Assembly: GCA_024635755.1 (NCBI GenBank)
Contig: JAGXIF010000003.1
Span: forward strand, 1 to 46,697
Direction: 5' to 3'
Origin: Halothiobacillus sp.
Lineage (GTDB): Bacteria > Pseudomonadota > Gammaproteobacteria > Halothiobacillales > Halothiobacillaceae
Length of the DNA: 46,697 nt
This document shows positions 18,788 through 27,450 of the stretch, in pieces. The notes under the pieces were generated by a model, which saw only the letters and a list, made by a program, of their open reading frames with translations, searched no databases and was not told the origin of the DNA. How positions within the stretch are numbered: the stretch's first letter is position 1; every line of letters starts with the position of its first letter. The position numbers were made by a program, and so were the translations under genes.

Positions 18788-19285
18788 TCAATCGATCTTG
18801 ATCTTGGCGTAGCCGCGCTGGGCGTAGGCCGCGGCGGTGACGAAGGTATTGCCCACCTCGACCAGCGGCTCGACCAGGTCGGCCTGGGTAATGCCCGAGC
18901 GACGGCTGGCAATCGAGCAGACCTCCATGCGCTCGACGCCCGCCAGGGCGTGCAACTCGGCCAGCCGGGCGTGGATCTGCAGGATCGTCTGGGCGTGCTC
19001 CATGCTCCGGTCGGGGGCATCGCGGGTCAGCAGTCGCACCGATCCGCCGCGAAAGCCGAATACCATCCGTGGCGTCACGCCCTGGCCCTCGAGATCCCGA
19101 TACGTCTGTTCGATCACGCCCAGCCGAGCAAGCAGCTTCTCAGGGTCCGACAGGGTAACGTCCCAGAGGATGCGGCCTTCCTCGATTCCTTGCAGGGCAT
19201 GGGCATCATCGGGCCGGGGCACGTCGGCAGACAGCGTGACCCCCGGCAGCAGGCAGATCATCAGACCCAGCATGAATCGGCGCAT
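18788..19285 (-). CDS. Exported DsrE-family protein
   Basis: About 165 aa with a signal peptide (RRFMLGLMICLLPGVTLSA). It has a DsrE-like fold: LWDVTLSDPEKL, VTPRMVFGFRGGSVRLLT, and a C-terminal LVEVGNTFVTAAAYAQRGYAKI. One cysteine remains in MEVCSIASRRSG. DsrE-type proteins carry sulfane sulfur or act as scaffolds in sulfur metabolism; exported forms are poorly understood. AAGGAGG is correctly spaced for the ATG at 19285 but too close for the ATG at 19291. It forms a pair with the DksA-like gene. Confidence 0.7.
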   Translation of the reverse strand: MRRFMLGLMICLLPGVTLSADVPRPDDAHALQGIEEGRILWDVTLSDPEKLLARLGVIEQTYRDLEGQGVTPRMVFGFRGGSVRLLTRDAPDRSMEHAQTILQIHARLAELHALAGVERMEVCSIASRRSGITQADLVEPLVEVGNTFVTAAAYAQRGYAKIKID

Positions 19286-19559
19286 GGCCATGTCCTCCTT
19301 GTGCAAGATGGCGAGACGTCCAACCAGTAAAGCCCATCGGGGCGGCAATGCAAGCAATTGATTCTTGGTCGGCTCGTGACCTGCGTGAGGGCGGTCGCTT
19401 CATTCTGGCCGACTGGCACCGACCGGGCGACATCTCGTCGATCCGGACAGCCGTCAACGCACCCCGGGGCCGGCCCGATTCCACTCGCCTCACACGTCGG
19501 CGGACGATCGCCTTGCCGGCCCGAAGCGCTGCGAATGTCCGTACGAAGAGGCAGGCACG
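19286..19559. other. Upstream region of the DsrE gene, no gene seen
   Basis: This stretch holds the presumed promoter of the dsrE-like/DksA-like pair. I cannot pick a clear -35/-10 pair. Overlapping frames here have no ribosome binding site. Confidence 0.4.
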
Positions 19560-19593
19560 AAAAAGCCGCCCGCGGATCTCGTCCGGGGCGGCT
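19560..19593 (-). terminator. Terminator of the exported MBL-fold gene
   Basis: On the minus strand AGCCGCCC (19593-19586), a 14-nt loop and GGGCGGCT (19571-19564) are followed by TTTTC. It begins 27 bp after the gene's stop. Confidence 0.65.
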
Positions 19594-19619
19594 CGTCTGG
19601 CGAGCGGTTTGTCAGCCGA

Positions 19620-20663
19620 TCAGAACTCGAATTCCATCTGCTGGAAGACGCGCCCGGCATTCTGGCCCGCGAGTTCATCGAAGGTGTGCCAGTGGGAGAA
19701 CTGGCTCTGGTCGAGCTCGTAGGCATCCTGCAGGGAGCCGCCCTCGTCGATGATTCGGCCGATCTCGGTGCGCAGGAACACGAGGTAGTCCTTGGTGTAG
19801 TGCTCGACGGTTTCCAGATCGGTCGGGGTGCCGTGGCCCGGGATGATGGTCTTGCCCTCGGCGACCGAGGCGAACTTCGGCCAGGTCTCGAGCCAGGCGG
19901 CCGTATCGGTGTACTCGAATATCGGCAGCATGCGGATATTGAAGGCCATGTCGCCGGCGATCACCACGTCACGCTCGGGGATGACCACCGAGATGTCGCC
20001 CGGGGAGTGGGCCTCGCCGAAGTAGATCACCTGCGCGGTCATGTCGCCCAGGTCGAGCTCGATACGGTCCTCGAAGGTGCGGCTCATCGGCACGTATTCG
20101 GTGCCTTCGGCCTTCTCCTTGGCGATGTCCTTGAGCTGGGCGACGTAGGCGGCGGCGTGGCCATCGTAGTACTCAGCGGCATCGACGTGACCGATCACCT
20201 CGGCACCCTGGTCGATCCAGTAGCCGGTCGCCATGGAGGCGTGCAGCTGGCCATTCTCGTTGACCACGTACTTGACCGGCACGTCGGTGCGCTTCTTGAT
20301 CTCCTCGTGCAGGGCCTCGGCCAGCTGGTAGGAGGCGCCGGCATTCATGACCAGCACGGCGTCCTCGCCGATCACGAACGAGAGGTTGTTGTTGTGCAGC
20401 GAGTTCTCGTAGGTGTACGGCTGGGTCGCGCCGATCGCCGACCAGACGTCATCCGCGACCTTTTGCGGCATGTCGTAGAGCATCGAGTCCGGTGCCTTGT
20501 CGGGCGGGTTGTCGTCTTGTGCGACCGCCGGGCCGGCGAACAGTCCGCCAGCGGCAAATGCCAGCGCCACGCCCCCGGCCAGCCCCCGGGCGCGTTGACG
20601 ACTCTCTGTGATCCAGTCACTCAGCATGGCTTTGACTCCGTGATTGATCGAGGTGTATTTCAT
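19620..20663 (-). CDS. Exported metallo-beta-lactamase-fold protein with altered metal motif
   Basis: 347 aa with a basic N-terminus and a signal peptide ending near GPAVAQ. The fold is clear: VIGEDAVLVMNAGASYQLAEAL, then AHSPGDISVVIPERDVVIAGD, and IIPGHGTP near the end. The first zinc motif, HxHxDH, is not there; the equivalent stretch reads NENGQLHASMATGYW. Exported relatives are found with quinoprotein and sulfur-oxidation systems, but I would not name this SoxH. It may bind a different metal set or substrate. It is a single-gene unit ending in a terminator. Confidence 0.75.
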   Translation of the reverse strand: MKYTSINHGVKAMLSDWITESRQRARGLAGGVALAFAAGGLFAGPAVAQDDNPPDKAPDSMLYDMPQKVADDVWSAIGATQPYTYENSLHNNNLSFVIGEDAVLVMNAGASYQLAEALHEEIKKRTDVPVKYVVNENGQLHASMATGYWIDQGAEVIGHVDAAEYYDGHAAAYVAQLKDIAKEKAEGTEYVPMSRTFEDRIELDLGDMTAQVIYFGEAHSPGDISVVIPERDVVIAGDMAFNIRMLPIFEYTDTAAWLETWPKFASVAEGKTIIPGHGTPTDLETVEHYTKDYLVFLRTEIGRIIDEGGSLQDAYELDQSQFSHWHTFDELAGQNAGRVFQQMEFEF

Positions 20664-20775
20664 TAGATAACTAACTGTCGCGCTTGTTCACCCATAAAGG
20701 CAAGGGATTTACCCATTCATTTTTTAATTCGAGACAACATCCATTGATTGTTTCCCGTTGGTGAAGGCCCAAGGA

Positions 20776-21759
20776 TCAGTTCCAGTCCAGGTTGCCGCGG
20801 GTCTTCCAGTACACCTCCGGCCGTTCGGCCAGACGATCGAGCCGCCCGATGTCATCGGCGGACAAGCGGATGTCCAGCGCCCGGCAATTGGCATCGAGCT
20901 GCTCGACGGTGCCCGCGCCAGAAAGCACCATGTCCACCCAGGGACGGGCCAGCAGCGCGGCCATGGCGACGGCATCGCGGGTCGCCCCGTGTCGCCCGGC
21001 GACCCGGTCGAGAACGTCCAGGCGCTCAGCGTCCTCGGGACGCTGGTTGCGCGCAGTCAACCGGCCGTTGGCCACCGCCTCCTTGATGATCACCGCCATG
21101 CCGGACTCGCTGGCCACCTCGAGCATAGACATGCTCGACGGCTCGAGCAGGTTGCAGGTCGCCTGAACGGCATCGAACAGCGGTCGGCCATCGATCTGGA
21201 CTGCCATGGCCCGTTCCAGTGTCCGGGCCTGGGCCGGGCCGCTGGTGGTCAGGCCGATCGCCACGCCCTGCTCGCGCAACTCGGCCAATCGCCCGAGCAC
21301 CTCGGCATTGTCCAGCACGCCGGAATCGAGGGTGGCCGAGTGGATCTGGTAGAGCGCCGGCGACACGCCCAGCGCCTCGCGCGTCTCCCGCCACTGGCGG
21401 TCGAGCACCTCGAGGGTGTGCGACTTGATCTCGTGGACCTCGGCATCGACCTTCCAGCCGGCGGTGTAAGTGTAGCCCCACTTCGAGCCCACGGTGGGGC
21501 GCTGGTCGGCGGGTCGCTCGGCCAGCCAGTCGCCGAGGAAGGCCTCGGCCCGGCCGTAGGAACGCGCGGCATCGACGTAGCGCAGGCCGCGCTGCCAGGC
21601 GGCATCCAGCATGGCGTGGCAATGGGCGCGCATGGCGTCGACATCCCGCTCGCCGGGCATGTCCGCCCCGTGGCCCAGGTTGATATAGCCGGGCCGGCCG
21701 AGAGCGGCCAGCCCCAGTCCGATGCGCGGCTGCGGCAGAGTCAAACGCTTTTCCGACAT
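20776..21759 (-). CDS. Aldo/keto reductase
   Basis: 327 aa from the ATG at 21759. TIM-barrel AKR residues are present: D and Y in YVDAARSYGRAE, K in VGSKWGYTY, H in LYQIHSATL. C-terminal cofactor-binding features include VLSGAGTVEQLDAN. AKRs reduce aldehydes and ketones with NADPH. The substrate cannot be predicted. It is divergent from psiE with about 100 bp between starts. Confidence 0.88.
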   Translation of the reverse strand: MSEKRLTLPQPRIGLGLAALGRPGYINLGHGADMPGERDVDAMRAHCHAMLDAAWQRGLRYVDAARSYGRAEAFLGDWLAERPADQRPTVGSKWGYTYTAGWKVDAEVHEIKSHTLEVLDRQWRETREALGVSPALYQIHSATLDSGVLDNAEVLGRLAELREQGVAIGLTTSGPAQARTLERAMAVQIDGRPLFDAVQATCNLLEPSSMSMLEVASESGMAVIIKEAVANGRLTARNQRPEDAERLDVLDRVAGRHGATRDAVAMAALLARPWVDMVLSGAGTVEQLDANCRALDIRLSADDIGRLDRLAERPEVYWKTRGNLDWN

Positions 21760-21860
21760 GACAGGGTCTCGATCCCTTGATGACAAGTGGGTTATAAGGG
21801 GCTTGGCAATCCAACCCCGGCGGGGCAAAGTCCCGCCTCATTCAGACACGAGAGGCTAGC

Positions 21861-22289
21861 ATGCACCGGTTTCGTCTTACCCATCCGCTCAACGGCCTAG
21901 TCAAGGGACTGGAGTTGTTCGGCCTGATGGTCATCCTGCTGGCGACCTTCGTTGCCTCCGGACAGGACGTGGCCCAGATGATCGCGGACCGTCGTGTCGA
22001 CCTGTCCGACCTGCTGCTGTTGTTCCTCTACCTCGAGGTGCTGGCGATGATCGGCGCCTACCTGCAGACCGGGCGCCTGCCGGTCCGCTTCCCGATCTAT
22101 ATCGGCATCATCGCCCTGGCGCGGTACCTGGTGATCGAGATCAAGGACCTGGAAACCTGGAAGATGCTCGCGGTGGGCGTCACCATGCTGCTCCTGGCGG
22201 CGACGGTGCTCGCCCTGCGCTACGGGCACCTCAAGCTGCCGTACCCGGAAAACGATGCGGAGCGCGAGCGCATCGGCAAGGACGACTGA
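21861..22289 (+). CDS. psiE: PsiE-family inner-membrane protein
   Basis: 142 aa with four membrane segments: LELFGLMVILLATFVASG, DLLLLFLYLEVLAMIGAY, FPIYIGIIALARYLVIEI and MLAVGVTMLLLAATVLAL. These match the PsiE family, a phosphate-starvation-induced protein of unknown biochemistry. It converges on phoU, and ppk is nearby, which fits phosphate-related control. A stem-loop terminator follows. Confidence 0.85.
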   Translation: MHRFRLTHPLNGLVKGLELFGLMVILLATFVASGQDVAQMIADRRVDLSDLLLLFLYLEVLAMIGAYLQTGRLPVRFPIYIGIIALARYLVIEIKDLETWKMLAVGVTMLLLAATVLALRYGHLKLPYPENDAERERIGKDD

Positions 22290-22303
22290 CCCCAAAACGG
22301 CAA

Positions 22304-22326
22304 AAAGCCGGCTGGGTGCCGGCTTT
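22304..22326. terminator. Stem-loop terminator between psiE and phoU
   Basis: AAAGCCGGC, loop TGGGT, GCCGGCTTT gives a 9-bp stem, with A-rich sequence on one side and TTTCCTC on the other. It can serve both convergent genes. Confidence 0.75.
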
Positions 22327-22363
22327 CCTCAGTCAATCAGCCTATCAGTGATCAAGTCAGCGC

Positions 22364-23086
22364 TCAGATCTGGGTGCGCTCCTTGTCATCGCCGCGATCC
22401 TGGCGGCAGACACCCACGCCGCGCTGCTGGAAGATCACGTACTCGGCGATATTGGCGCAGTGGTCACCGATCCGTTCGATCGCCCGCATGCAGTAGAGCA
22501 TCCGCAGGCTCAGGTCGACGGAATCCGGATTTTTCGCCATGTACTCGAGCAATACCTCGTGGACGGCGTTGTACTCGTGGTTGACGTGTGCGTCGCGACG
22601 GATGATTTCCTCGGCGGCGACGCAGTCCTGGCGAACGAAGGCGTCCAGCGCGTCGTGCAGCATGCCCTTGACGATCCGTCCCATGACACGGAAGTGCGTG
22701 GCGAAGGCGGTTGTCTGCAGGGTGGGTCCCACTTCTTCCGCGATGCGCGCCAGTTTCTCCGACTTGTCGCCGATGCGCTCCAGATCGGTGATCGCCTTGA
22801 CGATCGCCATGATCGCGCGCAAGTCGCTCGCGGTCGGGGCATAGCGGGCGATAATGTGGATGGAGAGCTCGTCGATCGACGTCTCCAGCCGGTCAATCTC
22901 GTAGTCCTGCTCCATCGCCACCCGGCCACGCTCGGCATCGCCGTCGAGCAAGTAAGCCAGGGCGTCGCCGAAATGCTGTTCGGCCACACCGCCCATGTTC
23001 ATCAGGAGCGAACGCAGGGCGTTGAGGTCATCGTCGTAGCGGGTCAGGGTATGCGGGGTCAGGTTGGGGGTGTCTTGCTGGCTCAT
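22364..23086 (-). CDS. phoU: PhoU phosphate-signalling protein
   Basis: 240 aa from the ATG at 23086. Two three-helix PhoU repeats carry the metal-cluster motifs ITDLERIGDKSEKLAR and AIERIGDHCANIAEY. PhoU links the Pst transporter to PhoR and restrains phosphate uptake and the Pho regulon. No pst or phoBR genes are in view. It is divergent from ppk across 238 bp. Only isolated CTGTCAT-like half sites are seen there, not a full Pho box. Confidence 0.93.
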   Translation of the reverse strand: MSQQDTPNLTPHTLTRYDDDLNALRSLLMNMGGVAEQHFGDALAYLLDGDAERGRVAMEQDYEIDRLETSIDELSIHIIARYAPTASDLRAIMAIVKAITDLERIGDKSEKLARIAEEVGPTLQTTAFATHFRVMGRIVKGMLHDALDAFVRQDCVAAEEIIRRDAHVNHEYNAVHEVLLEYMAKNPDSVDLSLRMLYCMRAIERIGDHCANIAEYVIFQQRGVGVCRQDRGDDKERTQI

Positions 23087-23324
23087 TGGCTTGGAATCTC
23101 CTGATAGACGGCCATGGCACACGGCGCCGGCTTGTCTCGGCCCGGCTGCTAGGGTTTACTCGTGGCATGCGGGGGCGTTTGCGACGCGCGCTCGAACAAC
23201 CCGGTAACGATTCATTGGACGGACGGCTTAATGCCGCTGTCATGGCGACCGGGCAAACTGGCCTGGCCGCCGGGCGCGCGCCGGCCAAACGCGCATACTG
23301 TAACCGACTTTAAGTTGCGAAATA

Positions 23325-25400
23325 ATGACGAACACCAGCAATACCCCTTTCCCCTTCATCAATCGCGAACTCAGTCTGCTCGGATTCAATCGCCGGGTAT
23401 TCGAGCTCGCCCAGGACCCGGGCGTGCCGCTACTCGAGCGCTTGAAGTTCTTGTGCATCTCCTCGTCGAACTTAGACGAATTCTTCGAGGTGCGCGTCGG
23501 CACGCTCACCCAGCAGATCCGCGCCGGAATCAGCCGTCCGGATGACGCCGGCCTTTCCCCGCAGACGCAGCTGGACCTGGTACTCGAGCAGGCCCACTCC
23601 TTGGTGCATGACCAGTACGAGGCGCTCAACCGGGATCTCATCCCGGCGCTGGCCGAAGAGAACATCCACTTTCTGCGCCGCACCCACTGGACCGAGGCGC
23701 AGGCGCTGTGGGTCAAGCAGTACTTCCGCCGCGAGCTGTTGCCGCTGCTGACGCCGCTGGGCCTCGACCCGTCGCACCCGTTCCCGCGCATTCTCAACAA
23801 GTCGCTGAACTTCATTGTCTCGCTGGAAGGCAACGACGATTTCGGCCGCGAGGCCTGGCTGGCAATCGTGCAGGCCCCGCGGGCGCTGCCTCGCATCATC
23901 CAGATGGACGAGGACGCCGCCGAGGGACCGGCCGCCTTCGTCTTCCTCAGTTCGATCATCCACGCCCACGTCCATGAACTGTTCCCCGGGATGACTGTCA
24001 CCGGCTGCTACCAGTTCCGCGTCACCCGCAACAGCGACCTGTCGGTGGACGTCGACGACGACGAGGACCTGCTGCAGACCTTGCAGGGCGGGCTGTTCGA
24101 GCGCAATTACGGCAACGCGCTGCGTCTGGAGGTGGCCGATAACTGCCCCCGGGACATGATCGAATTCCTCTGCGAGCGCTTCGCCCTTGACCAGCGACAG
24201 GTGTTCCAGGTCCGCGGGCCGGTCAACCTGCACCGCCTGATGTCGCTGCCCAACCTGATCGATCGTCCCGAACTCAAGGACCCGCCCTTCACGCCGCGTC
24301 TCGACCCCGAGTTCGACCCGGACCGCAACATCTTCGAGACCATCGCCCAGCAGGGCAGCGCACTACTGCATCACCCGTACCAGTCGTTCATGCCGGTGGT
24401 GGAGTTCATTCGCCAGGCAGCCACCGACCCCCGGGTGGTGGCCATCAAGATGACCCTCTACCGCACAGGCCGCGACTCGGCGATCGTGGATGCACTCGAA
24501 GCAGCGGCCCGCGCCGGCAAGGAAGTCACCGCGGTGGTCGAGTTGCGCGCCCGGTTCGACGAGGAGGCGAACATCAACATCACCACCCGGCTGCAGAAGG
24601 CCGGGGCATACGTCGCCTACGGGATCGTCGGCTACAAGACGCACGCCAAGATGGCGTTGGTGGTGCGCCGCGACGGCAATCGCCTCAAGCGCTTCGTTCA
24701 CCTGGGGACGGGCAACTATCACCCGGGCACGGCCCGGCTGTACACCGACTTCGGCATGATGACCGATGATCGTTTCATCGGCGAGGACGTCAACAAGCTG
24801 TTCATGCAGCTGACCGGCCTGGGGCGCGGCATTCGCATGAAGCGCCTGCTGCAATCGCCGTTCACTCTGCACGACGGCATGATCGAGCGCATTCGCCGCG
24901 AGACCAGCCATGCCCGCGCCGGCCGCAAGGGGCTGATCCGAGCCAAGATGAATGCCCTGATAGAGCGCCGCGTGATCGAGGCGCTCTACGAAGCCTCGCA
25001 GGCGGGCGTGACCATCGAGTTGATCGTCCGCGGTGTCTGCTGCCTCCAGCCGGGCGTCCCGGGCGTCTCAGAGAACATCCACGTCCGTTCGGTCATGGGC
25101 CGCTTTCTCGAACACCCGCGCGTGTTCTACTTCCACAACGACGGCGAGGAGGAGCTGTTCCTCTCTTCCGCCGACTGGATGCCGCGCAACTTCTTCGCGC
25201 GGGTGGAGACCGCTTTCCCGGTCGATCCCCCGGAAATCCGCGCCCGGGTGATCGACGAGGCCTTCGACCGCTATATCGCCGACAACACGGGTGCCTGGGA
25301 GCTGACTGCCGAGGGTGAATACCGACGCATCTCGCCGTCCAAGGGCGAAAAGCCGTTCAATGCCCAGCACTCGCTGATCACAGATCTGGGCAAGGGCTGA
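23325..25400 (+). CDS. ppk1: Polyphosphate kinase 1
   Basis: 691 aa, normal length. It starts FINRELSLLGFNRRV as in PPK1. Further motifs are RFDEEANI, VGYKTHAKMALVVRR, HLGTGNYHPGTARLYTD with the phosphorylated-histidine region, and FHNDGEEELFLSSADWMPRN with the second conserved histidine. It polymerises ATP phosphate into polyphosphate at the inner membrane. The neighbourhood with phoU and psiE forms a phosphate group. Confidence 0.96.
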   Translation: MTNTSNTPFPFINRELSLLGFNRRVFELAQDPGVPLLERLKFLCISSSNLDEFFEVRVGTLTQQIRAGISRPDDAGLSPQTQLDLVLEQAHSLVHDQYEALNRDLIPALAEENIHFLRRTHWTEAQALWVKQYFRRELLPLLTPLGLDPSHPFPRILNKSLNFIVSLEGNDDFGREAWLAIVQAPRALPRIIQMDEDAAEGPAAFVFLSSIIHAHVHELFPGMTVTGCYQFRVTRNSDLSVDVDDDEDLLQTLQGGLFERNYGNALRLEVADNCPRDMIEFLCERFALDQRQVFQVRGPVNLHRLMSLPNLIDRPELKDPPFTPRLDPEFDPDRNIFETIAQQGSALLHHPYQSFMPVVEFIRQAATDPRVVAIKMTLYRTGRDSAIVDALEAAARAGKEVTAVVELRARFDEEANINITTRLQKAGAYVAYGIVGYKTHAKMALVVRRDGNRLKRFVHLGTGNYHPGTARLYTDFGMMTDDRFIGEDVNKLFMQLTGLGRGIRMKRLLQSPFTLHDGMIERIRRETSHARAGRKGLIRAKMNALIERRVIEALYEASQAGVTIELIVRGVCCLQPGVPGVSENIHVRSVMGRFLEHPRVFYFHNDGEEELFLSSADWMPRNFFARVETAFPVDPPEIRARVIDEAFDRYIADNTGAWELTAEGEYRRISPSKGEKPFNAQHSLITDLGKG

Positions 25401-25582
25401 GACCGCCCGACGACGGAACCCGGCGGAAAGGCGGTGCCGTACCGTTCTCACTCGCCCCCGAGAGGCATTACCCGATGGGCAATGCGCTCTTGCCCCCGGC
25501 CGTGACCGGCCCTTGGGGGCTTGTGCAGCGGATGCGATACTCTTTGCACTCGTTATCTTCGCACCCAGGCTCATCCTCTCTC

Positions 25583-25819
25583 ATGCTCAAGCTACTGTTC
25601 TGGCTCGTCATCGCCCTGATCGTCGGGCTGTTCTTCGCCATTCGCCAGGCCAATCGTGCCCGCGCCGCCCAGACCGAGGAGCGCGAAACCCAGGCGCTCG
25701 AATCCGTGCGCTGTGCCCAGTGCGGGGTTTTCGTTCCCGAGGCCAAGGCCGTCCGACGCGACGGGCAGGATTTCTGCAGCTGGGAGCACGCCGAACAGTG
25801 GCACCAGGAGCATCGGTGA
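25583..25819 (+). CDS. PP0621-family small membrane protein with cysteine motif
   Basis: 78 aa from the ATG at 25583 (MLKLLFWLVIALIVG); a longer frame upstream is not supported. One N-terminal membrane helix is followed by a short coil and CAQCGVFVP...FCSWEH, a treble-clef-like zinc motif. Proteins of this type are often directly upstream of pilS. Its stop overlaps the pilS start by 4 nt, so translation is coupled. The function is unknown. Confidence 0.85.
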   Translation: MLKLLFWLVIALIVGLFFAIRQANRARAAQTEERETQALESVRCAQCGVFVPEAKAVRRDGQDFCSWEHAEQWHQEHR

Positions 25820-27450
25820 TCCAGCCAGCCGGCGCGGAAAACTGGCGTGGACTGCGGCTGGCCAACGCCTACCGCCTGCTGCTCGCGCTGGCCCTGACCG
25901 CCGCCGCCCTGACCGAGCGGGGGCCGGCGCTCTTCGGCCAGGCCGATGCCTCGCTGTTCATGGTCACCGCCTGGGGCTACCTGTTCCTGGCGATGGTCTT
26001 CGAGTGGCTGCTGGAACTGCAGCTGCTGCCATTCCGCCCCCAGGCCCACCTGCACACCCTCGGCGACCTGGGTGCCCTGCTGCTGATCGCGCATGCCTCG
26101 GGCGGCCCCGAGGGACCGATCGCACTGGCACTGGTGATCGCCGTGGGCATCGCGGCGGTCCTTCACGGCGGCCGTGCCGCCGCCGGCTACGCCACCCTAG
26201 CGGTGCTGCTGGTCCTCGGCGAGGCCATCTACGCTTCCCTGGTCCAGGCCGATGCCAACCACTTGACCAACTCCGGCTTTCTCGGCGCAGCCTTGCTGCT
26301 GATCACCGTTCTGGTGATCGCCTTCGAACGTCGGGCGACCGTCTGGCAGCACCATTCGCAGGCCCGCGAGCAGGAGGTGCGCTACCTCTCCGAGCTGGCG
26401 CTGCGCGTGATCGAGCAGACCGACAATGGCATCGTGGTCTCCGATCCGGAAGGCAACATCGAGTACATCAATGCCGCGGCGAAGCAGCTGCTCGCCGCCT
26501 CCGGCCATGAAAAACGCGAGGAGACCGCCCGGCTGCCCGACCTCCACCCCGGCGTCTGCGATGCCCTGCGCGCGTGGCATAGCGGCCAGGGACGCCAGCA
26601 GGAGGACTTCGACCGCCCCAAGCGCCTGCGTGCGCAATTCCACCGCATCGAGACGGCCCTGGGGCCGCGCGCCCTGATTGTCCTGCTGGACTTGAGCGAG
26701 GAGGACGACCGGGTGCGTCGCGACAAGCTTGCCGCCCTCGGCCGCATGATCGCCTCGATCGCCCACGAGGTCAGGAACCCACTTTCCTCGATCCGCCAGG
26801 CCGCCGAACTGCTGCCGGAGTCGAGGACCGCCGCCGAGCGGGAACAGCTCACGGGGATCATCACCCGCCACAGCGACCGCATCAATCGACTGGTGGAGGA
26901 CGTGCTGGGTGCCGCGCGCGCCCCGGCAGTCCATCCGCAGACCCTCGACCTGAACGACTGGCTGGCCGATTTCGTCGCCAGCCGTCAGCAGCATGACCGA
27001 GCCGAGCAACGGGCATGCGCCCTGCGGATGGCGCCGAGCAGCGAGCCGGCCATGGCGCGGACCGATACCACCCACCTGTGGCAGATCATGGACAATCTCT
27101 GTGACAATGCCGAACGCCACGGACAACCGGCGCAAGGCCCGATCGAGCTGGCCATCCGGGTCGCCCCTGCCGACACCGCCGGCTGGCAGGTGCGGGTCTG
27201 CGACAACGGGCCGCGGATCGATCCGACGACCCGAAGCGCCCTGTTCGAGCCGTTCTTCACCACCCATTCGCAGGGGACCGGACTGGGACTGTTCGTCTCC
27301 CGGGAACTGGCGCTGGCAAACCAGGGAGACCTGGTGCTCGACGAGAGCGAGCGGCCCACCAACGGGGGCGGCAACTGCTTCGTGTTGACCCTGCCGGCGG
27401 CAGACGAGGCAGAGCAAGCCCGCCAGACAAGAAGGGAAGGGACAACCTGA
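25816..27450 (+). CDS. pilS: PilS-like sensor histidine kinase
   Basis: 544 aa starting at a GTG that overlaps the previous stop (GTGA). The N-terminus has about six membrane helices as in PilS. A PAS domain follows (VIEQTDNGIVVSDPEGNIEYIN), then HisKA with the phosphoacceptor in ASIAHEVRNPLSSIRQ and an HATPase with DNLCDNAERHG and GTGLGLFVSREL. PilS controls type IV pilin expression through PilR; no pilin gene lies in this window. The stop overlaps pilR by one base. Confidence 0.9.
   Translation: MIQPAGAENWRGLRLANAYRLLLALALTAAALTERGPALFGQADASLFMVTAWGYLFLAMVFEWLLELQLLPFRPQAHLHTLGDLGALLLIAHASGGPEGPIALALVIAVGIAAVLHGGRAAAGYATLAVLLVLGEAIYASLVQADANHLTNSGFLGAALLLITVLVIAFERRATVWQHHSQAREQEVRYLSELALRVIEQTDNGIVVSDPEGNIEYINAAAKQLLAASGHEKREETARLPDLHPGVCDALRAWHSGQGRQQEDFDRPKRLRAQFHRIETALGPRALIVLLDLSEEDDRVRRDKLAALGRMIASIAHEVRNPLSSIRQAAELLPESRTAAEREQLTGIITRHSDRINRLVEDVLGAARAPAVHPQTLDLNDWLADFVASRQQHDRAEQRACALRMAPSSEPAMARTDTTHLWQIMDNLCDNAERHGQPAQGPIELAIRVAPADTAGWQVRVCDNGPRIDPTTRSALFEPFFTTHSQGTGLGLFVSRELALANQGDLVLDESERPTNGGGNCFVLTLPAADEAEQARQTRREGTT

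Noticed and set aside
19686-21780. Long plus-strand frames over the MBL and aldo/keto reductase genes
   Set aside because: The minus-strand genes carry clear motifs and signals; the plus-strand translations are repetitive G, V, H, D and R shadows.
23087-23324. Pho box upstream of phoU or ppk
   Set aside because: Only single half sites (CTGTCAT at 23237-23243 and CTGTAAC near 23298) occur, not at the 11-bp repeat spacing.
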